This document shows, piece by piece, positions 9,019 through 16,596 of a DNA stretch of 64,000 nt. Position numbers and translations under genes: made by a program. This DNA comes from Clostridia bacterium. Lineage in GTDB: Bacteria > Bacillota > Clostridia > CAKSNL01 > HGM11501. The stretch lies in NCBI GenBank assembly GCA_900766735.1, contig CAAFWO010000008.1, forward strand, positions 30,552 to 94,551, in the 5' to 3' direction. The notes beneath the pieces were generated by a model. The model saw nothing but the letters and a program-made list of their open reading frames with translations, made no database searches and was not told where the DNA came from. Position 1 is the stretch's first letter. The number at the start of each line of letters is the position of its first letter.

Positions 9019-10543
9019 CGTCAGTCACCCCGCTTTTAGTCATTAAAAGTCCGATCTGCTCTTTTGTCGCCGTTCTTGCGTCCACAATGTCTGTCACTTT
9101 TCCGCCGGAGAGCACCATGATGCGGTCGCAAAGCTCCAAAAGCACGTCTAAATCCTCGCCGACAAAGATAACGGCGACGCCTTTTTTCTTCTGATCGTTC
9201 AAAAGATTATAAATGAGATATGATGAGTTAATGTCAAGTCCGCGCACCGGATATGCCGCCATTAAAACCGTGGGTGACGACGCAATCTCGCGGCCGACTA
9301 AAACCTTCTGCACGTTGCCGCCGGAAAGCCTTCTGACCGGGGTATTCGCATCAGGCGTTACGACGCCGAGCTCCTCGATAATGCTGTCGGCCAGGTTCCT
9401 GGGCGCTTTGCGCTCCAAGAACATCCCCTTACCCTTTCTGTAGCTTCTGAGCATCATATTATCGATAATATCCATGTTTCCGACAAGACCCATTCCGAGT
9501 CTGTCCTCCGGAACGAAGGAGAGGCGCACACCCATTTCTCTTATCTGAAGCGGCGTTTTGTCGATAAGGTTCTCGGTCTTTCCTGTCTTGGGATCGTCAT
9601 ACATTATCTCGCCCGAATCAAGATGCTGAAGGCCTGCTATCGCCTCCAAAAGCTCTCTCTGTCCGCTCCCGGCGATTCCGGCGATTCCCAGAATCTCGCC
9701 CGAGCGTGCGGTAAACGAAATGTCGGAAAGCAACGTAACGCCCTCGCGGTTGATGCAGTTGATGTCCTTGACATTAAGACGGTCAACCGGATTCTCAGGC
9801 TCTGTTCTCTCGATGTTTAACGAAACCTTTTTGCCGACCATCATCTCGGTAAGTATGGACTCATTCGCGTCCTTCGTCTCGATAGTTCCTATGTATTCGC
9901 CCTTTCTCAAAACAGAAACTCTGTCAGACAAGCTCAAGACCTCGTTAAGTTTGTGCGTTATGATTATTATCGCCTTGCCGTCGTCGCGCATTCTTTTCAA
10001 TATTCCGAATAGCTTTTTCGTCTCCTGCGGAGTCAAAACAGCCGTCGGCTCGTCCAGAATAAGAATATCGGCTCCGCGGTACAGAACTCTGATTATCTCA
10101 ACAGTCTGTTTTTCGGAAACGGACATTTCATAAATCTTTTTTGACGGGTCAACCGAAAAGCCGTAGCGCCCGCTTATCTCGGCAACCTTTTTTTCAACGG
10201 ACTTCATATCGAACTTTGTGTCCTCTTTAAGTCCCAAAACAATATTTTCCGCTGCAGTGAACACGTCAACCAATTTAAAGTGCTGGTGTATCATTCCGAT
10301 TTTCAAGTCGTACGCGTCTTTCGGGGAACGGATGACAACCTCTTCTCCGTCAACAAATATCTGTCCGTCGTCCGGGAAATATATGCCCGATATCATATTC
10401 ATCAGCGTTGTCTTGCCCGAGCCGTTTTCGCCGAGCACCGAAAGTATCTCTCCGCGGTTGACCGTAAGCGAAACATTTTTGTTGGCAACAACGCTTCCGA
10501 AGGTCTTAGTAATGTTTTTAAGCTCTATCGCCGCATTAGCCAT
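9008..10543 (-). CDS. nupO: ABC transporter ATP-binding protein with two nucleotide-binding domains
   Basis: The 511-residue protein is a tandem ATPase like RbsA or NupO. NBD1 has Walker A GENGSGKTT near residue 37, the signature region MSVSEKQTVEI and Walker B ILILDEPTAVL. NBD2 has a modified P-loop GIAGSGQRE and signature LSGGNVQKV, as usual for this family. It drives import through NupP/NupQ. The ATG at 10543 has an AAGGAGG site ten bases upstream. An intrinsic-terminator-like hairpin and a repeat-like element lie directly upstream, so transcription from the binding-protein gene may be attenuated; no separate promoter was recognised. Confidence 0.93.
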   Translation of the reverse strand: MANAAIELKNITKTFGSVVANKNVSLTVNRGEILSVLGENGSGKTTLMNMISGIYFPDDGQIFVDGEEVVIRSPKDAYDLKIGMIHQHFKLVDVFTAAENIVLGLKEDTKFDMKSVEKKVAEISGRYGFSVDPSKKIYEMSVSEKQTVEIIRVLYRGADILILDEPTAVLTPQETKKLFGILKRMRDDGKAIIIITHKLNEVLSLSDRVSVLRKGEYIGTIETKDANESILTEMMVGKKVSLNIERTEPENPVDRLNVKDINCINREGVTLLSDISFTARSGEILGIAGIAGSGQRELLEAIAGLQHLDSGEIMYDDPKTGKTENLIDKTPLQIREMGVRLSFVPEDRLGMGLVGNMDIIDNMMLRSYRKGKGMFLERKAPRNLADSIIEELGVVTPDANTPVRRLSGGNVQKVLVGREIASSPTVLMAAYPVRGLDINSSYLIYNLLNDQKKKGVAVIFVGEDLDVLLELCDRIMVLSGGKVTDIVDARTATKEQIGLLMTKSGVTDDGE

Positions 10544-10573
10544 GTGCCATTTTCCTCCTTGCTTTAATGCTCA

Positions 10574-10600
10574 AAAAAACACGGGCTTTAGCCGTCCCGT
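10574..10600 (-). terminator. Terminator-like hairpin between nupN and nupO
   Basis: On the minus strand ACGGG and CCCGT (10600-10596 and 10585-10581) flank a 10-base loop and are followed by G then T7. The stem is short (5 bp) but the T-run is strong. It lies about 30 bases before the nupO start with no promoter after it, so it should lower expression of nupOPQ relative to nupN. Confidence 0.55.
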
Positions 10601-10604
10601 AATA

Positions 10605-10800
10605 AAAAAGTAACGCCATAAAATCATATTTTTCGCGAATTGCTGTGTTAAAAAAGCTCACAATCCGTCAGGATTCTTCGCTTTTTTGCCTTGCGCTTCA
10701 TCGAAAAATCTTGCTTTTATGATGCCCGATGGACAGTTTTACGCACTGCTTACTCCTTAAATATTAAAAAGGCACTGTGACTTTAGGTTACAACACCTTT
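10605..10800 (-). repeat. Probable dispersed intergenic repeat element inside the nup locus
   Basis: This non-coding part of the 373-bp gap between nupN and nupO resembles, from memory, a short intergenic element seen repeatedly in gut Clostridia, where it produces spurious peptides such as KQDFSMKRKAKKRRILTD. That reading is visible here on the minus strand around 10660-10715 and is interrupted by stops on both sides. No transposase or clear terminal repeats were seen. Its dispersed nature was not tested. Confidence 0.45.
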
Positions 10801-10871
10801 TTCGTAAAACCATTACTTCCTTATCACGGGCCGGCTTTCTCCTGTACTTTTTTCAGCGGTAAAATGTGTTT

Positions 10872-10896
10872 GGGCGGGGTCGTTCCGGCCCCGCCC
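10872..10896 (-). terminator. GC-rich hairpin after the nucleoside-binding lipoprotein gene
   Basis: A perfect 8-bp stem (10872-10879 with 10889-10896, GGGCGGGG) follows the nupN stop. On the minus strand it is not followed by a proper T-run, so it is better seen as a 3'-end stabiliser or leaky terminator than a full stop. Together with the second hairpin at 10574-10600 it would give excess binding protein over transporter. Confidence 0.6.
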
Positions 10897-10916
10897 TATT
10901 TAAATTTATAACGGAA

Positions 10917-12110
10917 TTATTTCTCAGTGATTCCGTCGATCACAATGTCAAAGTAAGGAGCGGATCTCTTGGCAGATTCCATGAATACACCGTCCTCAAT
11001 AACCTCTGTGTCGGGTGTGAAATTATCATCTGTGTCAACGTCAGCCATGTAGCTTGTAAGGTGCTCGCCGCCTACAGTGAAGTTAGCGGTATCGAATACC
11101 TTAACGTTGCCGTCGATAATGTCCTTTTTAACCTCTTCAAGCTTCTCGGCAGTGCCGGGAGCCGCAACAGCGTCGTTAAGACCTAAGATCTCAACAGAAC
11201 CGTCCGCAAGACCCTTGCAGAAATCCTGCTCGATCGCAGTGGAGTTCTCAACAGCCTTTACAATATGCTCAAAGTAGGGCTCCCAGTTGATCTTGGAAGA
11301 AATAAGAGCCGAATTGGGACCCCATTCGCGTGTGTCTAAGTTATATGCAACGTTCGGAACCTTTGCTTCTTCGCAAGCCTTGGGTGCACCCTCAGAATCA
11401 GCGTGCTGGCTGATTAAAACACAGCCGTCAGCGATAAGTGCGTTAGCGGTTTCCTTCTCTTTTGCTATATCAAACCAGGAGTTTGTATATTTTACTTCCA
11501 TTACAGCCGAGGGGCAGATGGAGCGTGCGCCGAGATAGAACGATGTGTAGCCGGACTTAACCTCAGCATAGGGGAACGCACCTACATAACCGATCTTTGC
11601 GGTCTCAGCCGTGATGTTGCCCTTTTCGATCATTTCGTTGAGCTTGAGACCTGCGGCAACGCCTGCAAGATAACGGCCCTCATAGATCGAAGCGAATGCG
11701 TTGTAGAAGTTGGGAAGGTTCTCTGTGTGAGCCTTTGTTCCTGTCGCATGGCAGAACATAACGTCCGGGAACTCTTTTGCTGCCTGGATCATGAAATCCT
11801 CATGACCGAAGCTGTCTGCAAATACGATGTTGCAGCCTGCTTCAACAAGCTCAGCCGCCGCCTCATAGCACTCATTGCCCTCAGGAATGTTAACCTTGAA
11901 CATAACCTGCTCGTCCGTAAGACCGAGAGCCTCTTTAGCTGCGTTTGCAGCGTCCATGAAGTTCTTGTCATAGGTCGAGTTCTCATCGTGAAGGAAAATA
12001 AAGCCGATCTTGACTGCCTTTTCCTCACCCTGCTGATCCTCGTTGTTTCCGCAGCCGACAAGCGCGAAAACCATGAGTGCCGCGAGAAGTAATGCGAGTA
12101 ACTTTTTCAT
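10917..12110 (-). CDS. nupN: BMP-family nucleoside-binding lipoprotein
   Basis: A 397-residue lipoprotein. Residues 1-20 form a signal peptide with lipobox LVGC (Cys20), so the protein is anchored on the outer face of the membrane. The rest is the basic membrane protein (PnrA/TmpC-like) fold: VKIGFIFLHDENSTYDKNF, a CNIVFADSFGHED region and IYEGRYLAGVAAG match the family. It captures the substrate and passes it to NupOPQ encoded downstream. It has its own promoter and a structured 5' leader. Family members bind purine nucleosides; the ligand here is inferred. Confidence 0.92.
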   Translation of the reverse strand: MKKLLALLLAALMVFALVGCGNNEDQQGEEKAVKIGFIFLHDENSTYDKNFMDAANAAKEALGLTDEQVMFKVNIPEGNECYEAAAELVEAGCNIVFADSFGHEDFMIQAAKEFPDVMFCHATGTKAHTENLPNFYNAFASIYEGRYLAGVAAGLKLNEMIEKGNITAETAKIGYVGAFPYAEVKSGYTSFYLGARSICPSAVMEVKYTNSWFDIAKEKETANALIADGCVLISQHADSEGAPKACEEAKVPNVAYNLDTREWGPNSALISSKINWEPYFEHIVKAVENSTAIEQDFCKGLADGSVEILGLNDAVAAPGTAEKLEEVKKDIIDGNVKVFDTANFTVGGEHLTSYMADVDTDDNFTPDTEVIEDGVFMESAKRSAPYFDIVIDGITEK

Positions 12111-12120
12111 TTTTCATCCT

Positions 12121-12220
12121 CCGTGTTATTTTTTATTTTCCGAAGCACATTATCCCGGCGCATGTCCGGGGCAACTTCGGCTTACCTTATTATTTTATAG
12201 AATCCCGGGCAAAATTGCAA
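12121..12220 (-). promoter_or_regulatory. Promoter and structured 5' leader of nupN
   Basis: On the minus strand TTGCAA (12220-12215), a 17-bp spacer and TAAAAT (12197-12192) form a promoter. The transcript would start near 12185 and fold at once: an outer stem CCGAAG/CTTCGG (12180-12175 with 12145-12140) encloses an inner stem CCCGG/CCGGG (12170-12166 with 12158-12154) with asymmetric internal loops, followed by an A-rich stretch and the nupN ribosome binding site. It does not match the purine riboswitch pattern. Role unknown. Confidence 0.6.
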
Positions 12221-12280
12221 TACCTAATTAACAACAAATTTAACAAAACTCCAATTCTATTTTTAGTTATTATTACAACG

Positions 12281-12316
12281 AAAGCGACAAAATACGCCTT
12301 GGTATTTTGTCGCTTT
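12281..12316 (-). terminator. Long hairpin after the PHP-domain gene
   Basis: A perfect 15-bp stem (12281-12295 with 12302-12316) follows the stop of the PHP gene. On the minus strand it leads into CGTTGT rather than a T-run, so termination would rely mainly on the stem. Confidence 0.6.
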
Positions 12317-12324
12317 ATGCTCTT

Positions 12325-13389
12325 TTACCGCACTGTTCTTACCTTTTTCGCACCCGGGCAAAACTCATCGGTATAGTAGGCATTGGTCCATGCCTTTTTG
12401 CCCGATAAGCCGCGCACGCGGAAGCGGACGAGCCCGTAATTTTCCGGGTCGATCTTGAATTTTGCCTCCGTTACCGGTTCTCCGTTTTCCGAAGTGATCC
12501 TCTCCCCGCGCCGACCGAGTGTCAGCAAACTTATATCCGCCGCCGGGCTTGTTTTTATGTGGCAATAGCCGTCCTCAAAATAAAGCTCTTCTATCAAGGG
12601 TCCGCTCGACGCGTAAAATTCGCCGCGCTCCAACGCTCCTATAACAGAAGCATAGTCAAGCTTTTCGGCTTTTATCATGGTAAATCCGCCGAACGAATCG
12701 CACCTGTATGTCCCGTCCGCCCAGTTATGGTTATCGTCCGTCGCGGTGGCAAAGATTTGCTTTCCGCTTCTTAAAAAATCGTCATACACCGCCTCGGAGT
12801 CGTAAAGACCCGAATTCGCGTAGCATCCGTGATTATAGACCTCGACCGCCCAGAGCCCCTCGTATTTAAGATAGTCCTCCGCCGTTACATTGTTCCACTC
12901 AGGGTGATTCAAGCTCACCAAAAAGCCGGCTTCGTTTGCCGTCTTAACAATTTTGTTGATGTTTTCAGGGTAATAGTGAAGGTCGCGCAGTTCGCCGGCA
13001 TATTTGATATTTGCCTGCTCCTCTTTTGTGAGCTTTCCGCGCTTGACCAGCCAGTCGACCGTCTCGGGGTGATAGCCGCACTGCGTGAGATTATAAGGCT
13101 CTTTCGCGAAAAGATTTAAGTCAACGACCTTACGGAAGGCGTGCGGCATCGGGTCGTCGTCGCTCCTTATGCTTATCTCATAGGCCGTGAGCATTAAAAA
13201 ATCCTCTTCCGTGAGCGCGTTATGCTCATGAAGCGCGTCATGGTCGCTCACCGCAAGGATTTTATATCCGCGCATTTTGTATTCCGCCTTCATTTCCTCG
13301 GGCGTCATTCTCCCGTCCGACAGAGTCGAATGACTGTGAAGATTTGCCTTGTAAAACTCTCCTTTTTCCGGGAGTAAATATTTTCTCAT
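12325..13389 (-). CDS. PHP-domain phosphoesterase
   Basis: A 354-residue protein with an N-terminal PHP metal site: NLHSHSTLSDGRM near residue 16, then VSDHDAL, LTAYEIS and LNHPEW provide the histidines and acidic residues that usually hold two or three metals. Stand-alone PHP proteins hydrolyse small phosphomonoesters or oligonucleotides; the substrate here is unknown. The C-terminal 100 residues form a beta-rich domain often seen in PHP proteins annotated only as hypothetical. No signal peptide is present, so the protein is cytoplasmic. It has its own promoter and is bounded by hairpins on both sides, so it is probably monocistronic. Confidence 0.82.
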   Translation of the reverse strand: MRKYLLPEKGEFYKANLHSHSTLSDGRMTPEEMKAEYKMRGYKILAVSDHDALHEHNALTEEDFLMLTAYEISIRSDDDPMPHAFRKVVDLNLFAKEPYNLTQCGYHPETVDWLVKRGKLTKEEQANIKYAGELRDLHYYPENINKIVKTANEAGFLVSLNHPEWNNVTAEDYLKYEGLWAVEVYNHGCYANSGLYDSEAVYDDFLRSGKQIFATATDDNHNWADGTYRCDSFGGFTMIKAEKLDYASVIGALERGEFYASSGPLIEELYFEDGYCHIKTSPAADISLLTLGRRGERITSENGEPVTEAKFKIDPENYGLVRFRVRGLSGKKAWTNAYYTDEFCPGAKKVRTVR

Positions 13390-13414
13390 AAATATTCCTT
13401 CCTTTCAAACGCAC

Positions 13415-13443
13415 ATTATACCACATTTTTCAACATATGTCAA
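13415..13443 (-). promoter_or_regulatory. Sigma-A promoter of the PHP gene
   Basis: Consensus TTGACA (13443-13438), 17-bp spacer and TATAAT (13420-13415) lie on the minus strand just ahead of a GAAAGGAAGG ribosome binding site. Confidence 0.92.
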
Positions 13444-13444
13444 C

Positions 13445-13480
13445 AAAAAAGATGCGCAAAGTTTTATAACTTTGCGCATC
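13445..13480 (-). terminator. Intrinsic terminator of the rpsB-tsf operon
   Basis: A perfect 13-bp stem (13451-13463 with 13468-13480) with loop TTAT/ATAA is followed on the minus strand by T6. It separates tsf from the PHP promoter. Confidence 0.92.
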
Positions 13481-13497
13481 AAAATCTCTGCTTTTGA

Positions 13498-14382
13498 TTA
13501 TTTAAGCATGGAAGCAATCTCTTCAGCGAAATTGTCTTCTCTCTTCTCAAGGCCTTCGCCCTTCTCGTAACGAACGAACTTAAGCACCTTTGCACCCTTA
13601 ATCGTATCGTCGATATACTTGGAAACCTTGATGTCCTCGTCCATGATGTATGCCTGCTCGTTTAAGCAAACGCTCTCATAGAACTTCCTGATTCTTCCCT
13701 GAACCATCTTCTCGGCTATTGCCTCGGGCTTGCCCTCGTTCATAGCCTGGATCTTCAACACTTCCTTCTCGTGCTCAACAACCTCAGCCGGAACATCATC
13801 AATTGCGATATAGGTCGGAGCATACATTGCAATGTGCATGCAGATGTTCTTACCCATAAGAGCCGCCTCGTCAGACTCCGGAGCGTCAAGCAGTACCATA
13901 ACGCCGATTCTGCCGTTGTCGTGATCGTAGGAAGCGATAGTGCCTTCCATTCTCTCGAAACGGCGGATCGTCATATTCTCGCCGATAACCGCGATCTTGT
14001 TGGTGAGTGCATCGGAAACCGTGCCGCCCTCGGGATAATCCATAGCGAGGAGTGCCTCAACATCAGCGGGAGCCTTCTCGGCGATAACCTTTGCAACATT
14101 CTCAACGAATGTCTGGAACTCAGCGTTCTTTGCAACGAAATCGGTCTCGGCGTTAACCTCTAAGATAACGCCGGTCTTGCCGTCCTTATATATTTTAACA
14201 ATACCCTCTGCGGCGATTCTGGATGCCTTCTTGGCAGCCTTTGCGAGGCCTTTTTCTCTTAAGTACTCAGCGGCCTTTTCCATGTCGCCGTCGCACTCAA
14301 CCAATGCCTTTTTGCAGTCCATCATTCCGCATCCGGTGGATTCTCTTAAATCCTTAACGATCTTAGCTGTAATTTCTGCCAT
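13498..14382 (-). CDS. tsf: Elongation factor Ts
   Basis: A 294-residue nucleotide exchange factor for EF-Tu. The N-terminal UBA-like domain (residues 1-55) carries the hallmark TGCGMMDCKKAL; the core has NAETDFVAKN. Length is normal. It lies 25 bases downstream of rpsB with its own AAAGGAAG site, the standard rpsB-tsf order, and ends at a strong terminator. Nothing unusual. Confidence 0.98.
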   Translation of the reverse strand: MAEITAKIVKDLRESTGCGMMDCKKALVECDGDMEKAAEYLREKGLAKAAKKASRIAAEGIVKIYKDGKTGVILEVNAETDFVAKNAEFQTFVENVAKVIAEKAPADVEALLAMDYPEGGTVSDALTNKIAVIGENMTIRRFERMEGTIASYDHDNGRIGVMVLLDAPESDEAALMGKNICMHIAMYAPTYIAIDDVPAEVVEHEKEVLKIQAMNEGKPEAIAEKMVQGRIRKFYESVCLNEQAYIMDEDIKVSKYIDDTIKGAKVLKFVRYEKGEGLEKREDNFAEEIASMLK

Positions 14383-14407
14383 TTTAAGGTACTTCCTTTC
14401 TTATTAA

Positions 14408-15157
14408 TTACTCAGCCTTTGCTTCTTCAGAAGCCTGCTCTTCGGTTGCTTCCTCAGCGGCCGGAGCGAAGGATTCGCCCTGTCTGCCTTCGATAACGGC
14501 GTTAGCCATCGCACCTGCGATAAGGCTTACCGCACGGATAGCGTCATCGTTACCGGGAATTACATAATCGATCTCGTCGGGATCGCAGTTTGTATCAACA
14601 ATAGCAACGATCGGGATGTGAAGCTTTCTTGCTTCCGCAACCGCGTTCTTCTCCTTCTTGGGGTCAACAACGAACATAGCCGCGGGAAGACGCTTCATAT
14701 CCTTGATACCGCCAAGATTCTCTTCAAGCTTGGACTCCTCTAAGCGAAGCTTGATAACTTCCTTCTTGGGAAGCACGTCAAATGTGCCGTCCTCTTCCAT
14801 CTTTTTAAGCTGGAAAAGTCTTGCGATTCTTGTCTGGATCGTCTTGAAGTTGGTGAGCATACCGCCGTACCATCTGGAGTTTACAAAGTACATGCCGCAT
14901 CTTAATGCCTCTGCCTTTATAGCCTCCTGCGCCTGCTTCTTCGTTCCTACGAAGAGAATGTCGCCGCCCTCTGCCGCAACGTTCTTAACAAACTCATAAG
15001 CCTCGTTTGCCTTCTTAACGGTCTTCTCAAGGTTGATTATATATATACCGTTTCTCTCGGTGAATATATATTCAGCCATTTTGGGGTTCCAGCGTCTGGT
15101 CTGATGTCCGAAATGAACACCTGCTTCCAAAAGCTGCTTCATTGAAATTACTGACAT
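14408..15157 (-). CDS. rpsB: 30S ribosomal protein S2
   Basis: A 249-residue S2 protein. The N-terminal block MSVISMKQLLEAGVHFGHQT and the central VDTNCDPDEIDYVIPGNDDA are diagnostic. The last 25 residues are a glutamate- and alanine-rich tail, common in Clostridia. The start has an AAAGGAG site. It is the first gene of the rpsB-tsf operon, with a promoter inside the end of trmFO and a folded leader that may bind S2. Confidence 0.98.
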   Translation of the reverse strand: MSVISMKQLLEAGVHFGHQTRRWNPKMAEYIFTERNGIYIINLEKTVKKANEAYEFVKNVAAEGGDILFVGTKKQAQEAIKAEALRCGMYFVNSRWYGGMLTNFKTIQTRIARLFQLKKMEEDGTFDVLPKKEVIKLRLEESKLEENLGGIKDMKRLPAAMFVVDPKKEKNAVAEARKLHIPIVAIVDTNCDPDEIDYVIPGNDDAIRAVSLIAGAMANAVIEGRQGESFAPAAEEATEEQASEEAKAE

Positions 15158-15296
15158 AGTTTAACACTCCTTTTAGTTTTTATACCTCCGCTCCCGTTTT
15201 TCCGCGCATGACCCTGATAGGGAACTAAAACGGCAATTCGAAAGCGTGTGTATTTTTGACCTTTAAGATTATATCACGCTTTTATCAAAAAAGCAA
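15158..15296 (-). promoter_or_regulatory. rpsB promoter and structured leader
   Basis: On the minus strand TTGCTT (15296-15291), a 17-bp spacer and TATAAT (15273-15268) form the promoter; the -35 box overlaps the last codons of trmFO. The leader contains a stem CCGTTTT/AAAACGG (15233-15227 with 15200-15194) enclosing an inner CCCT/AGGG hairpin, then the ribosome binding site. Autoregulation by S2 is plausible from what is known of ribosomal protein leaders, but the fold was not matched to a known family. Confidence 0.6.
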
Positions 15297-16595
15297 GCCT
15301 TTTTTTGATAAAATTTCGTTTTTTATCTCATTTAATGCGTCGGACGCTGCCAAAGCGTATTTTTCCTTCTTGTTTCTCACCTTTCCGTGAGCGTGCGAAA
15401 GGATGCCGAAATTGGAGTTGACCGGCTGAAAATGCTTTTCCTCAGCGTTTGTGATATAATACCCGAGCGCTCCGCTCATCGTGGAGGGCGGCAAAATGAA
15501 CCGCTCACAGCCCTTGATCGCCATAACCGCGTTAAGCCCTGCGATGAGCCCGGAGAGCGCGGACTCGACATAGCCCTCGACCCCGGTTATCTGCCCGGCG
15601 AAGAAAAGATTTTCCCTTTCCTTCACGCTGTAGTCGGGATTTAACACTCTCGGCGCGCATAAAAACGAGTTTCTGTGCATCACGCCGTAGCGCAGAAATT
15701 CAGCGTTTTCAAGGCCGCCGATCATGGAGAACACTCTTTTCTGCTCGCCGAATTTAAGATTCGTCTGAAAGCCGACCATGTTATAGACAGTACCCTCTTT
15801 ATTGTCGCGCCGAAGCTGAACGACCGCGTGGTAGCGCTCGCCTGTGACCGGGTCTTCAAGCCCGACGGGCTTTAAGGGCCCGAAAAGAAGAGTATCCCGT
15901 CCGCGCTTTGCCATGATCTCGACCGGCATACAGCCTTCGAATACCTCGGGTTTTTCGATGTCCTCGTGAAGCGGAGCCGTCTCGGCCGAAATGAGGGCGC
16001 CGTAAAACGCGTCGTACTCTTCTTTCGTCATCGGGCAGTTTATGTAGTCCGCCGTGCCCTTGTCATATCTGCTTTTAAAATACGCGCGGTTCATATCGAT
16101 CGAATCTTTTAAGATAAGCGGTGCGGCCGCGTCGTAAAACGAGAGCGCGCCGCCCGTCAGCTTCAAAATATCCTCCATAAGCGCGCCGTCCGTCAAAGGG
16201 CCGGTCGCGATTATCACCGCGTCGTCATCGGGGATCGAGGTGACCTCCTCGGAAATCACCTCGATATTTTCGTTTTCTTTAATTTTCTTTGTTATAAGCG
16301 CGGAAAACCGCTCTCTGTCGACCGCGAGCGCTCCGCCTGCCGGCACGCTCACCTCGTCCGCCGACTTTATGATGATGGAGTCTAAAAGGCGCATCTCCTC
16401 TTTCAAAAGTCCGCACGCGTTATCCGTCGCGTTGCCCTTGAGCGAGTTACTGCACACAAGCTCCGCAAGATCCGCGCTTTTATGCGCCGGGGAGAATTTT
16501 CCCGGTTTCATATCGTAAAGGCGCACCTTAATGCCGCGCTTCGCGATCTGGTATGCCGCCTCGCACCCGGCAAGCCCTGCTCCGACAACTATCAT
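15285..16595 (-). CDS. trmFO: Methylenetetrahydrofolate-tRNA-(uracil-5-)-methyltransferase
   Basis: This folate- and FAD-dependent enzyme makes 5-methyluridine at position 54 of tRNA. The 436-residue protein starts with the dinucleotide-binding motif VVGAGLAGCEAAYQIAKRG, then LYDMKP and LVCSNSLKGNA, all typical of TrmFO (GidA-like small form). The C-terminus has GQITGVEGYVESA. The ATG sits one base past the topA stop, so it is coupled to topA, a frequent arrangement in Firmicutes (dprA-topA-trmFO). Cytoplasmic; length is normal. Confidence 0.97.
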   Translation of the reverse strand: MIVVGAGLAGCEAAYQIAKRGIKVRLYDMKPGKFSPAHKSADLAELVCSNSLKGNATDNACGLLKEEMRLLDSIIIKSADEVSVPAGGALAVDRERFSALITKKIKENENIEVISEEVTSIPDDDAVIIATGPLTDGALMEDILKLTGGALSFYDAAAPLILKDSIDMNRAYFKSRYDKGTADYINCPMTKEEYDAFYGALISAETAPLHEDIEKPEVFEGCMPVEIMAKRGRDTLLFGPLKPVGLEDPVTGERYHAVVQLRRDNKEGTVYNMVGFQTNLKFGEQKRVFSMIGGLENAEFLRYGVMHRNSFLCAPRVLNPDYSVKERENLFFAGQITGVEGYVESALSGLIAGLNAVMAIKGCERFILPPSTMSGALGYYITNAEEKHFQPVNSNFGILSHAHGKVRNKKEKYALAASDALNEIKNEILSKKGLLF

Positions 16596-16596
16596 A

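Noticed and set aside
12121..12190. nupN leader as a purine riboswitch.
   Set aside because: No three-way junction with the conserved loop-loop elements; only nested hairpins are present.
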